A program made the translations under genes and the position numbers. Positions 24,469-32,816 of a DNA stretch of 43,004 nucleotides are shown piece after piece; within the stretch, counting starts at the first letter, position 1; the number at the start of each line of letters is the position of its first letter. This DNA comes from Fidelibacterota bacterium (GTDB lineage Bacteria; Pseudomonadota; Alphaproteobacteria; Rhodospirillales; Rhodospirillaceae). The stretch is taken from the NCBI GenBank assembly GCA_947481595.1, contig CANKHC010000002.1, forward strand, positions 1 through 43,004, in the 5' to 3' direction. The notes beneath the pieces are model-generated. The model saw only the letters and a list, made by a program, of their open reading frames with translations, did no database searches and was not told where the DNA came from.

Positions 24469-26550
24469 GCGAGCTGCAGCGAAGCCGAGCTCGCATTTCG
24501 CCGACATGTCGACCAGTGCACCGACCTGGGAATTCTCGACCACATGCTGCAGGTAGCCGGCGAGGTTGCCGAGCCTGACATTGTATTGCAGCAGGCCGGC
24601 ATCAACGCGCGCCTTCAGGGCCGGAATTTGGTCTTCGAGCTGCGATGACTGCATCTCGAACGTCGCCCCAGGCGCAATGTCGGGGCTTGTCCATGTCGCG
24701 AGCTCGACGCCGGTGAGGGAGTCATAGAGGCGCAAGACCGCAGGTGCGGCGGCCGAGCCGGTGTTGACCATGCGCAAACGCGACTCATAGCTGGTGAAGT
24801 TGGAGGCGTGCACGTTGGAGACAACCTGCCCGTCGGAAGCGCCCGCGGCGCAGCCGGAAAGGTTGGCGAAAACGCCGCCGGTGCGCGCCCACAGCACATG
24901 CTGCATGTAGCCGGTGAAGGTGCTGGTGACGTCGAGGTTGTAGTAGATGCGGCCTGCGGCCTGCGGCGTACCGGCATCGCGTTCGATGGACTCAAACGAG
25001 AATTGCGGCGAGGCCTGGGACGGAATCTGCGGGCTGGTCCAGGTGCCGGCGACAGCGCCGGTCGTGGCGTCGCGCAGGGTGACCGTGACCGTGCCGGCAC
25101 TCACGCCGGTGTTGAAGAGGCGCAAGTACGACTGGCCGATGAGCGGGGCGTTGCCGCTGACGAGGCTGTTGAGGATGCGCCGGTCCTTGCCCTGGAGGCG
25201 GTTGATGGCGGCCATCACCTGGATCTTGGGGACGCTGAAACCGCTGGAGAAGCGCGTGACCGGCACGCCGGTCTGCTTGAGCGCATTTTCGAGATCAACG
25301 AAGGTGCCGGCGGGGACTGCTTGGCGCAGCACGGTCCAGGCGCCTGCCACATGCGGTGCGGCGGACGAGGTGCCGTTGGAGGTGACCAGTCCGATGCCGC
25401 CGCCCGACGCGCCGTAGACGCCGACACCGGGCGCCATGACGTCGACGGTTTGGGCGAAGTTCGAGAAGTTCGCGACCGAGGTGCCGTCGTTGGTGGCGCC
25501 TACGGCAATGGCGGAGGAGACGCAGGCCGGAACGGCGACGCGGCCGGTCGCACCCCCGTTGCCGGCGGCTATGGCGACGGCGATGCCTTTTTGGCGAAGC
25601 ATGTCGATCACGCCCCGGCGCACGTCCTCGTCGCAGTAGCCGTCGTGCAGATCGCCGCCGATGGAGATGTTGACGGCGGCGATGTTGAGCGCAGCGGCGC
25701 GCTCGTTGATGTAGTCAAGGGCGTCGAGCACGGCGACAGAGTCGGTGACTTCACAGGTGAGAGCCGGCGCGCAGTCGGTGGGGTCGCTGATGGAGTAGAA
25801 GACGTCGACGGGCACGATCTTGGCGCCGCGCGCGACGCCGAAGTTGGTGCCATCGTTGCCGGCCGCCACGGAGGCGACGTGCGTGCCGTGATTGCAGCGG
25901 TCGGAGAGCTGCGGACAGTTGGAGGCCGCACCGACGCCAATCTGCGAAACCGCACCGGTCGGGCAATTGCTTTTGGTGGTGGCATCGTCGCTGGCAAAAC
26001 AAGCGTCGCCGACGTTTTTGCCGGCGAGCATGGGGTGATTGAAATTGAAACCGCCGTCGATCACCGCCACCGCGTAACCGCTGCCGTCGTAACCCTTCGC
26101 CCAGGCCGAGGCGATGTCGATCGAGGACTGGGCGTTGAAGATCTGCGCGCTTTCAAGCGCCGGGACGGCAACATCGGCCATCTTGCGTTCGCGGCGCACG
26201 AGGAAAACCTCGTCGACCTCAGGGGAGGCCACCAGGCTCATCAACTGTTCGCGGTCGACGGTGGTGGCGAGCAGCGGCAGCGTGCGGAAGGACTTGAAGG
26301 CGCGGATGCGCGCACCGCGCAGCGCGGGGCGCGTGTTCTCGAGGGCGGCGGCAACGGCGGCGCGCTGGCGGCCGGCGGTATCGCGCGCCGACCAGGTGGC
26401 CGCGCCGGTGTCGGCCTTCATGCGCACGACGACGCGGGCCTGTCCGTCCGCCTGGATGCGGCGCATCACATCGGCAACGTCGGCGCGGGCGGGCGCTGTG
26501 CAGGCAAGCATAAGCAGGCTGAGGGCGAGGCAGCGGAGAGGGCGCAGCAT
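24466..26550 (-). CDS. Secreted S8 subtilisin-like protease with tandem C-terminal domains
   Basis: Exported serine protease. I chose ATG 26550 because it gives a clean signal peptide (MLRPLRCLALSLLMLACTAP, cleavage after ARA); the frame is open to 26703 without a sensible start. A propeptide follows (ARVVVRMKAD, VDREQLMSLVASPEVDEVFL). The catalytic triad is Asp165 (VIDGGFNF), His221 (NHGTHVASVAAGN) and Ser395 (NGTSSAAPHVAGA). After about residue 485 come two related ~100-residue beta domains sharing LRLFNTG or LRMVNTG, TWTSPQI or TWTSPDI, and GYMQHVLW or GYLQHVVE, probably for binding or export. 694 residues in all. The stop codon lies in a 51-bp repeat. Substrate unknown. Confidence 0.92.
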   Translation of the reverse strand: MLRPLRCLALSLLMLACTAPARADVADVMRRIQADGQARVVVRMKADTGAATWSARDTAGRQRAAVAAALENTRPALRGARIRAFKSFRTLPLLATTVDREQLMSLVASPEVDEVFLVRRERKMADVAVPALESAQIFNAQSSIDIASAWAKGYDGSGYAVAVIDGGFNFNHPMLAGKNVGDACFASDDATTKSNCPTGAVSQIGVGAASNCPQLSDRCNHGTHVASVAAGNDGTNFGVARGAKIVPVDVFYSISDPTDCAPALTCEVTDSVAVLDALDYINERAAALNIAAVNISIGGDLHDGYCDEDVRRGVIDMLRQKGIAVAIAAGNGGATGRVAVPACVSSAIAVGATNDGTSVANFSNFAQTVDVMAPGVGVYGASGGGIGLVTSNGTSSAAPHVAGAWTVLRQAVPAGTFVDLENALKQTGVPVTRFSSGFSVPKIQVMAAINRLQGKDRRILNSLVSGNAPLIGQSYLRLFNTGVSAGTVTVTLRDATTGAVAGTWTSPQIPSQASPQFSFESIERDAGTPQAAGRIYYNLDVTSTFTGYMQHVLWARTGGVFANLSGCAAGASDGQVVSNVHASNFTSYESRLRMVNTGSAAAPAVLRLYDSLTGVELATWTSPDIAPGATFEMQSSQLEDQIPALKARVDAGLLQYNVRLGNLAGYLQHVVENSQVGALVDMSAKCELGFAAAR

Positions 26551-26865
26551 GGTCGAGGGGGACAAGGATACTGGGGACATGGGGACCAAACGGCCTACAA
26601 ACACAAACGCGCGCAACAAAGGGCTCGTTGCGCGCCAAATCCCGAAAGCGTGTCGCCGGCTTTTGCCGGGTATTCCCCAAGTGATCGGGCCCATTATGGC
26701 CATTCCTTAACGCCGTGTCCACGCCCTCAGCTCCTGGGGGTGGCACCTTCGACTGTTCCGCGAAAAACTTAAGATTCCCTTTCGCGTCAATGGGGTAAGC
26801 GAGAATCTTGCTGCGCCTTCGAGGGGAAAGGGTAGAATGCCCCCGCGATCTGTTGGGGGACGGCG
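26551..26865. promoter_or_regulatory. Divergent intergenic region, subtilase / GT39-like gene
   Basis: I see no gene. It holds a small hairpin CCGGC-TTTT-GCCGG at 26656-26669 and a good -10 hexamer TAGAAT at 26833-26838 reading toward the GT39-like gene, with a TTGCTG 19 bp before it that is a poor, too distant -35. GGGGGA just before the ATG at 26866 is its ribosome-binding site. Confidence 0.4.
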
Positions 26866-28542
26866 ATGGCGGACACCGCAGACACCGAAAACCGCGCTGG
26901 ACGGCCGGACCCTTTGCTGGCCGTGCTGCTGCTGTTGGGCGCCCTGGGGGTTTTCGGGGCGATCGCTTATCTGACCCTGACCAAGGCGCCGCTGACCGCC
27001 GAAGAAGCCAGCTTTATCGTGCGGTCGCTGTGGTACGCGGGCCCGGCCAACGTGCCGCATGTGGCGCCCTATACCGCCACCGACGCCACCGGGCAGATGC
27101 CCCTGTATTTCTATCAACTGGGCTTCTGGCAACGCGTGGAGAGCATCGGCCCGTTTTCGGCGCGCCTACTGTCGGTGGGTCTGGGGCTGGTCAACGCGGC
27201 CTTGCTGTTTTTCATTGCCCGGCGCCTAACCGCCAACACCTTAGCCGCCGCCGCTGCGGTGCTGATCCTACTCGCGACGCCCGCCACGGCTTATGCCTTC
27301 GCCACCGCCACGCCAACAGCCATGGCATCGGCGCTGCTGCTGCTGGCCACCTGGCTGATCGTCGGGTCGCTGGGCCGGCCGAATTTCGCGGTGAGCGCAC
27401 TGATGGGCGCACTCTGCGCCGTGCTCTACTTCTACCGTCAGAACACGATCCTGGCGGTGGCGCTGCTGGTGCCGGTGTATATCGCTGCCCTGGGCCGCAA
27501 GCGCGCCGTCAACGCGCTCATCGTGGTGGTCGCCGCCGCCGCGGTGACAGCGGCGATCCTGTATCAATTTCCCGAGAAACTTGGTGAATACGCGCTGCGC
27601 CTGCCGGTGATCTCGCCGTTGCTCGAGAAGGCCGGGTGGCTCGCACCGAATTTCGTGCTGATCGACCACGGCAGCACCGGACTGGTGAGCATGGCGCCGG
27701 CCTTCGCGCGGTTCTCGGCGGCCGAGGTGTTCGATACTTTCGTCTTGCCTTACGCCGGCACGATCATCCTGGCGCTGGCGCTGTTCAAGCTGGCGGGGGG
27801 GCCCTTGAAGATCCTCTGGGTCGCTCCGCTCCTGTTCCTGGGTTTGGCGGCGGCGCATTACCTGGCAGCACTTGGCTACTGTCAGGGCTGCATGGTGGGT
27901 TATACGCCGTATTTTGCGGCTTTCGGCGCGCTCGCGGCCGCCCTGGCGCTGGCGATGATTGCCCACCGCGCGCGGCTGAACGGGATGCCGGCGGCGCCCA
28001 TGATCATGGTCGGCGCGCTGATCGTCGTGGCGCTGAACGCCTTTGCGCCGCTCGCGGCCCTGCGCGCTGAAGACAAGGGCGGTGTGATCAGGCGCCTCGC
28101 CTCACCGACGCCCGAAGCCCGTGACATCGACACCGTGGCGCGCTGGGTGGCGGCCAACGTTCCAGGCCACGAACCGGTTCTGGTGCTGCACGGGCTGGGC
28201 AACGTCAAAGTGCCGTCTCTGCCCTATGCCGTGCTGCTGTCGGAGCACCCCTTCCCGGCCCAGAGCATCGACCCGGCTTTGACCCGGCGCAGCGTGGGCA
28301 CCACCTTGAATGCGGCGGGGCGCGAGGCGGTGCAGGGGGCGCTGGAGGAAGAATCCCTGTGGAGCGATGCCACTTTGGCCCGCTGGATCGACCGCGACTT
28401 CGATTTCATCATCTTCCAGGAAGACCGCAGCATCAATCAGCGCGCCCAGATCGCCGCCCTCGGCCAGCGTTTCGACCTGGCGGCGACCACCACCTATCGC
28501 GGCGCCACGCTCTATCTATACCGGCGCAAAGCCGGGCAATAG
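26866..28542 (+). CDS. GT39-like (GT-C fold) membrane glycosyltransferase
   Basis: Polytopic inner-membrane protein that probably moves a sugar from a polyprenyl-phosphate donor onto a lipid or glycan in the periplasm. About ten hydrophobic helices are evident, starting with PLLAVLLLLGALGVFGAIAY. The first periplasmic loop has the acidic pair LTAEEASF, where GT-C enzymes carry catalytic Asp/Glu, and then YTATDATGQMPLYFYQLGFW, as in ArnT/PMT-type enzymes. The soluble C-terminal part (from about residue 420) is short. 558 residues. It is followed after 72 bp by the GT4-phosphoglycosyltransferase fusion, so it probably belongs to one surface-glycan operon. Substrate not deducible. Confidence 0.75.
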   Translation: MADTADTENRAGRPDPLLAVLLLLGALGVFGAIAYLTLTKAPLTAEEASFIVRSLWYAGPANVPHVAPYTATDATGQMPLYFYQLGFWQRVESIGPFSARLLSVGLGLVNAALLFFIARRLTANTLAAAAAVLILLATPATAYAFATATPTAMASALLLLATWLIVGSLGRPNFAVSALMGALCAVLYFYRQNTILAVALLVPVYIAALGRKRAVNALIVVVAAAAVTAAILYQFPEKLGEYALRLPVISPLLEKAGWLAPNFVLIDHGSTGLVSMAPAFARFSAAEVFDTFVLPYAGTIILALALFKLAGGPLKILWVAPLLFLGLAAAHYLAALGYCQGCMVGYTPYFAAFGALAAALALAMIAHRARLNGMPAAPMIMVGALIVVALNAFAPLAALRAEDKGGVIRRLASPTPEARDIDTVARWVAANVPGHEPVLVLHGLGNVKVPSLPYAVLLSEHPFPAQSIDPALTRRSVGTTLNAAGREAVQGALEEESLWSDATLARWIDRDFDFIIFQEDRSINQRAQIAALGQRFDLAATTTYRGATLYLYRRKAGQ

Positions 28543-28614
28543 CGAGCGCCGTCACGATTCCTTCTCGCGCGGACTCTGGCGGCGACTCAACGCGGGCGTT
28601 ATAACCGCGGGAGC

Positions 28615-30549
28615 ATGAACTCCGCCTCCTCCGATGCAACCGCATCAGCGCCGTACCTTCACGGCAAACTGCATATCCTGATCGTCGATCCGGCGTTCAA
28701 GCTTCCCGATCAGGCGGACGAAACCCGCAGCTACGACCTGGCCAGGCGCTTTGCCGCGGCCGGCCACCGCATCACCGTTCTGACGACCACGGCAGGGCTG
28801 CGCGAGGGCACGGTGAACATCCCGGGTGTGCGCGTGGCAGCGGCCAAGAGCGCGCTGCGCGCGCGTTTCGGTTTCCCCATGGCGCCCGAGCTCGGCCGCC
28901 GCTTTGCGCGCAGTCTGTGGTGGCGCCTGTGGGGTGTGGAAGACGTCGACGCGGTACTGGCCACCGACAGGCCGCTCGCGCAGTTCCCGCTGCTGATCTA
29001 TTTCGCTTGGCTGCGCGGCGTACCCCTGATTCTCGATGCGCGCGTGGGCCCGCCGGAGCGCAGCGCGCCGGGTACCGGCGTTCTCGCACAGGTGGGCAAC
29101 CTCGCCGCCCGCGCGCTGTTCCGCCTCGTGGCGTGGCGGGCGCGCCAGATCGTGGTGAGTTCGCCTGATCAGGAAGCGGTTTTGACCGCACGGCGCATTG
29201 CCGGGCACCTCGGAGGCGCGCGCAAAGTCAGCGTGGCCTATCCCGGCGGCGACACCACACTCTTTGCGTCCCAGCCCGGCACCGCGCCGGGCGCGGGCGC
29301 ACCGGCACTCTCGGCCTATCCTTACCTCGCCCAGCGTCAACTGGTGGCGTACGCCGGACGGATGACGAATGAGGCGAACCTTGAGCGCGTGATCACGATC
29401 GCTGCCGCCGTACAGACCCTCGCCCCGGAAGTGATCTTCGCGCTGTGCGGCGACGGGCCTGCACGCGGCACATTGGAAGCGCGCGCGGTGGAAGCGGGCG
29501 TGCTCAATCGCAACGTCTGGTTCCTCGATCCCCTGGCGCGGCGCGACCTGCCGGCGTTCCTGGGCGCCGCATCGGCCGTGTTGATCACTGGCAGGACCTT
29601 CGCCGGCGAGAATGGTGCGGACGGTGCCGCGTTCTTCGATGCGCTGGCGAGCGGGCGGCCGGTAATTGCTTCGGAAGCCAGTTGGCAGCGTGACGTCGTC
29701 GATGGCCGCAGTGCCGGCCTCGCTTTGCCCGACGATCCGCTGGCGGCGGCGCGCGAGCTCGCCGACTACCTCTCCGACGGCGATGGCTTGAAACGCGCGA
29801 GCCAACAAGCCCAGGCACTCGCGGCGGGGCGCTTCAACCTCGACCGCACGGCCTCGAAAGTGCGCGGGCTGATCGAAGAGGCGGTGGCGGCCGATCCACG
29901 CGCGGCGGTGCTGCGCCGGCGCACCCTCGGCCTCAAGCGCGCCTTCGATGTGGCGGTGTCGCTTACGCTGCTGATCCTGCTCTCGCCGATCCTGATCGGG
30001 GTTGGCATCGCCATCGCCTTCAAGATGGGCACGCCGGTGCTGTTCACGCAGGAACGCCCCGGTCTGAAGGGCCGCCCGTTCCGGATCTACAAATTCCGCA
30101 CCATGACCAGCAAGACCGATGCCAGCGGCGCCCTTCTGCCCGACGGTGTTCGCCTGACGCCTTTCGGCAAATTCCTACGCCGCTTCTCGATCGATGAATT
30201 CCCGCAGCTCATCAATATTCTTCAGGGCGACATGAGTCTGATCGGTCCGCGCCCGCTGCTGGTGGAGTACATGCCCTACTACACCACCGAGCAGTTGCGC
30301 CGCCATGACGTGCTGCCCGGCGTGACCGGCTGGGCGCAGGTGAACGGCCGCAACGCCATCAGCTGGGAAGAGAAATTCTCACTCGATGTCTACTACGTCG
30401 ACAACATCAGTCTGTGGCTGGATTTCAAGATCCTGCTGATGACCGCGTGGACGGTGCTGACAGGACGTGGTGTAAGTCAAGAGGGTCACGCTACTTTCGA
30501 GCGCTTTGACCTGGTGATGGCCCGCAAGCAGGGCGGCGAGGACGCATGA
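28615..30549 (+). CDS. Fusion: GT4 glycosyltransferase + polyprenyl-phosphate phosphoglycosyltransferase
   Basis: A 644-residue two-domain enzyme for surface polysaccharide or lipid-linked glycan assembly. Residues 1-430 are a GT-B fold GT4-type transferase: LIVDPAFKLPDQADETRSYD at the start, LVAYAGRMTNEANLERV, FALCGDGPARGTLE and DALASGRPVIAS. From about residue 438 comes a monotopic sugar-phosphate transferase: LKRAFDVAVSLTLLILL (re-entrant helix), YKFRTM, the catalytic dyad Asp527-Glu528 in SIDEFPQL, LIGPRPLLVEY and LPGVTGWAQVNGRNAISWEE. One chain could therefore both load the first sugar phosphate onto undecaprenyl phosphate and add the second sugar. Its stop overlaps the next ATG (ATGA). 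Confidence 0.9.
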   Translation: MNSASSDATASAPYLHGKLHILIVDPAFKLPDQADETRSYDLARRFAAAGHRITVLTTTAGLREGTVNIPGVRVAAAKSALRARFGFPMAPELGRRFARSLWWRLWGVEDVDAVLATDRPLAQFPLLIYFAWLRGVPLILDARVGPPERSAPGTGVLAQVGNLAARALFRLVAWRARQIVVSSPDQEAVLTARRIAGHLGGARKVSVAYPGGDTTLFASQPGTAPGAGAPALSAYPYLAQRQLVAYAGRMTNEANLERVITIAAAVQTLAPEVIFALCGDGPARGTLEARAVEAGVLNRNVWFLDPLARRDLPAFLGAASAVLITGRTFAGENGADGAAFFDALASGRPVIASEASWQRDVVDGRSAGLALPDDPLAAARELADYLSDGDGLKRASQQAQALAAGRFNLDRTASKVRGLIEEAVAADPRAAVLRRRTLGLKRAFDVAVSLTLLILLSPILIGVGIAIAFKMGTPVLFTQERPGLKGRPFRIYKFRTMTSKTDASGALLPDGVRLTPFGKFLRRFSIDEFPQLINILQGDMSLIGPRPLLVEYMPYYTTEQLRRHDVLPGVTGWAQVNGRNAISWEEKFSLDVYYVDNISLWLDFKILLMTAWTVLTGRGVSQEGHATFERFDLVMARKQGGEDA

Positions 30550-31082
30550 GCAAGTCGGTTATTTCCGACGCTTACAAGGAAATGAACAAGCAGCTGCATT
30601 CCGACAAACCAGAATACGGCGCCGATGCGCAGAAAGACGCTCAAGGCGTGGTGACCTTCGCGCGCAAAAGCGACTGCCGTGTGATCCTGGATTTCAGTTG
30701 CGGCAAAGGCACGCTGAAGCCGGCGATCACGGCCATCGCGCCGGATTTGACGGTTCTGGAATTCGATCCCGCCATCGAGGGCAAGGACACGCTGCCGTCG
30801 CAGCCCGTCGACATGATCGCGGCCATGGACGTCATGGAGCACATCGAGCCCGAATATCTGACCGCGGTGCTGGAGTCGATGTGCGCGCTGAAACCGCGCC
30901 TGGTGCTCATGAAGATCGCGTTGACGCCGGCGCAAAAGACCCTGCCCGATGGGCGCAACGCGCACATCCTGCTGCGCCCCGCCGGGTGGTGGCGCGAGAC
31001 GCTGGATAAGTATTTCCAGGTGCGGAACTGCAAGGAACTGCCGTTGCACTACGTGTACATCGGCATGCCTCTGGCGAAATAA
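30546..31082 (+). CDS. Class I SAM-dependent methyltransferase-like protein
   Basis: A 178-residue cytosolic protein with a reduced Rossmann methyltransferase core: motif I is VILDFSCGKGTLKPAI (DxxCGxG in place of the usual DxGCGxG), then a motif resembling II (LTVLEFDPAI), DMIAAMDVMEHI and a proline-containing late strand. The N-terminal segment MSKSVISDAYKEMNKQLHSD resembles small methyltransferases found in glycan clusters. It is translationally coupled to the fusion glycosyltransferase through an ATGA overlap, which suggests that it methylates a sugar in the same product; that is inference. Confidence 0.7.
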   Translation: MSKSVISDAYKEMNKQLHSDKPEYGADAQKDAQGVVTFARKSDCRVILDFSCGKGTLKPAITAIAPDLTVLEFDPAIEGKDTLPSQPVDMIAAMDVMEHIEPEYLTAVLESMCALKPRLVLMKIALTPAQKTLPDGRNAHILLRPAGWWRETLDKYFQVRNCKELPLHYVYIGMPLAK

Positions 31083-31227
31083 CGCCGGAAACCCCGGCGA
31101 CAAATCACGATCCCGCACAGGCGCGTCGGTGCTACATTGAACCTCTCGCCTACTTGGAGTGTCAGGACTGATTTAGTTTTCCGCTGACAATACGCGTGTT
31201 CGCCAGCAATCAATCGGGAGGTCGATC

Positions 31228-32124
31228 ATGAAACGTTATCTGAGGATCGGATTGGCGGGCGTGTGCATGGCCTTGCTCGCCGGGCCCGCCGTACACGCGC
31301 AGCAAAAACCGGCGCGCACCAACACCATGATCGCAGCGCTCGAGCAGACGCCGATCAAGCCGCTGGTTTCCGATGATCTGTACTACTTCTATGACATGGA
31401 GCATCCGCCGTTCAACGTGGCGGGCTTCGGTGATGCCCTCGACTCCGGCAAGCTCCCGAAGGGCAAGCCGGTGATCACGCGCATCACCGCCTACGGTTGG
31501 GAGCTGGAGAAAAACCTGTGGCAGGTGAAGCAGGTGCTCGATTCCGGCGCGAATGGCGTGATCTTTCCGCGCATCGAGACGCCGGAGCAGGCGGTTGCCG
31601 CGATCCGCGCCATGCGGTATCCGCAGCGCCCGGGCTCCAAGGACTACGAGCCGACCGGCTTGCGCGGCTGGCTGCCGACGATCGCGGCCAAGCGCTGGGG
31701 CGTGGACGGCGATACCTACATGGAGAAGGCCGACATCTGGGGCATGGACCCTTCGGGTGAGTTGATCGCCATCCTCCTGATCGAAAGCAAGCCGGGTGTG
31801 GAGCGCGTGCGCGACATCCTCAAGGCCATGAAAGACATCAACGCCAAGGTGGTGGTCTGGGCCGGGACGGGTGATCTTTCCATGGATTACTGCGGTGTCG
31901 GCAACTGCGAGATCAAAGGCAAGCCGACGCCGGAAGCCGGCATCTTCGAGCAAGGCGTGCGCAAGATATTGGCCGCGGGCAAGGAGTTCGGCATGCCGGT
32001 GCAAATGAACAGCGCGGTGGTGCACGATCCGCAAACCGGAGCGCGGGTGGAGCAGGGCATGGCTGCGCATATCAAACAGCGCATGGAGCAAGGGGCCCGG
32101 ATGTTCCCGAACTTGACGAAGTAA
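31228..32124 (+). CDS. HpcH/HpaI-type aldolase-fold protein with signal peptide
   Basis: A 298-residue TIM-barrel protein of the HpcH/HpaI aldolase/citrate lyase family, normally cytosolic enzymes that cleave 2-keto-3-deoxy acids with a divalent metal. Family landmarks: NGVIFPRIETPEQAVAAIRA (metal-ligand Glu in the RIET motif), YPQRPGS, LLIESKPGVERVRDIL and WAGTGDLSMDYC (second ligand Asp). Unusually, it begins with a signal peptide (MKRYLRIGLAGVCMALLAGP, likely cleavage after VHA), so it should act in the periplasm. GGGAGG lies eight bases before the ATG. A strong terminator follows. The reaction here is unknown. Confidence 0.85.
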   Translation: MKRYLRIGLAGVCMALLAGPAVHAQQKPARTNTMIAALEQTPIKPLVSDDLYYFYDMEHPPFNVAGFGDALDSGKLPKGKPVITRITAYGWELEKNLWQVKQVLDSGANGVIFPRIETPEQAVAAIRAMRYPQRPGSKDYEPTGLRGWLPTIAAKRWGVDGDTYMEKADIWGMDPSGELIAILLIESKPGVERVRDILKAMKDINAKVVVWAGTGDLSMDYCGVGNCEIKGKPTPEAGIFEQGVRKILAAGKEFGMPVQMNSAVVHDPQTGARVEQGMAAHIKQRMEQGARMFPNLTK

Positions 32125-32137
32125 GAGAGGGATTGAG

Positions 32138-32178
32138 AAAGAGGCGTGCCTGCTTTTATGCAGCACGCCTCTTTTTTT
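32138..32178. terminator. Strong intrinsic terminator, probably bidirectional
   Basis: GAGGCGTGC (32141-32149) pairs with GCACGCCTC (32163-32171), extended inside by TGC/GCA; the loop is TTTTAT. Seven T follow at 32172-32178, and AAA precedes at 32138-32140, weakly serving the other strand. It sits between two convergent genes. Confidence 0.9.
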
Positions 32179-32180
32179 GA

Positions 32181-32639
32181 CTAGTCGTTGGTGGAGCCGA
32201 TGTAGACGCCGGTGATGATGGCGGCGGACACCGCACCGACGATCAGCCACGAAGTGCTGCCGCCCAAGAGATCAAGACGCGGCGTATCCTTGGGCAGCGC
32301 ATCGGGATAGGCGGCCCAGGCGACGTGGTCGCTCACGTTGAGCGTCGGGGTCCAGCGCGAACGCGCGGAGCGCCGCGTCACGCCGAAATCGACAACGCCC
32401 GCGTAGGCGGAACGCACATAGGGCCTGCCGGGCGCATCCATGCCGGGCGCGCTGAGCATCAGACCGGCGCGCGGCATACGATGGGAGTTCGCAGTATTGA
32501 AGGGCACGCGCACATAGCCCATGGCCGCCGGGGCGGCGATGCGCGGGGTGCCGAGCATGGTGTTGCGGTCGAAGGCTTGGGCCGGCATGGCGGACGCAAA
32601 AAGTGCGGCGGCGGCGGCAAAAACAGCGATTTTCTTCAT
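32181..32639 (-). CDS. Small exported protein with C-terminal membrane helix
   Basis: A 152-residue protein of unknown function. The N terminus is a signal peptide (MKKIAVFAAAAALFASAMPA, cleavage after AQA). The C terminus is one hydrophobic helix (STSWLIVGAVSAAIITGVYI) with only four residues beyond it, so most of the chain would be periplasmic and anchored at its end. The middle is rich in Arg, Pro and Tyr. I chose ATG 32639 with AAGGG upstream; the frame is open to 32825 but only past the signal peptide. It is divergent from the lipoprotein gene and shares the terminator with the aldolase-like gene. Confidence 0.75.
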   Translation of the reverse strand: MKKIAVFAAAAALFASAMPAQAFDRNTMLGTPRIAAPAAMGYVRVPFNTANSHRMPRAGLMLSAPGMDAPGRPYVRSAYAGVVDFGVTRRSARSRWTPTLNVSDHVAWAAYPDALPKDTPRLDLLGGSTSWLIVGAVSAAIITGVYIGSTND

Positions 32640-32758
32640 GTTCGACCCTTCGACGGAATGAGTGAGGTCAGGATGCCCCAGCCGGACCCCGCGCGCAATC
32701 GCCGCAAAATCCCGCCAGGATGGGAACTGTTTCGGCACTTTTCTGCAACTTGCGGCGT

Positions 32759-32764
32759 TATAAT
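32759..32764 (+). promoter_or_regulatory. Consensus -10 element for the lipoprotein gene
   Basis: A perfect TATAAT at 32759-32764 lies 52 bases before the proposed GTG start. The matching -35 is poor (CACTTT at 17 bp). A start near 32771 would leave a 46-nt leader. Confidence 0.5.
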
Positions 32765-32816
32765 CAGGACTAGGCCCCGGTTCAGGGGCGCCACAAATCC
32801 AGCCGGACGACCGCGC

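Noticed and set aside
24808-26772. Long open frame (654 codons) antisense to the subtilase
   Set aside because: High GC and codon bias leave the opposite strand open. The translation is Gly/Asp/His/Arg-rich without a recognisable domain, while the minus strand has a full catalytic triad.
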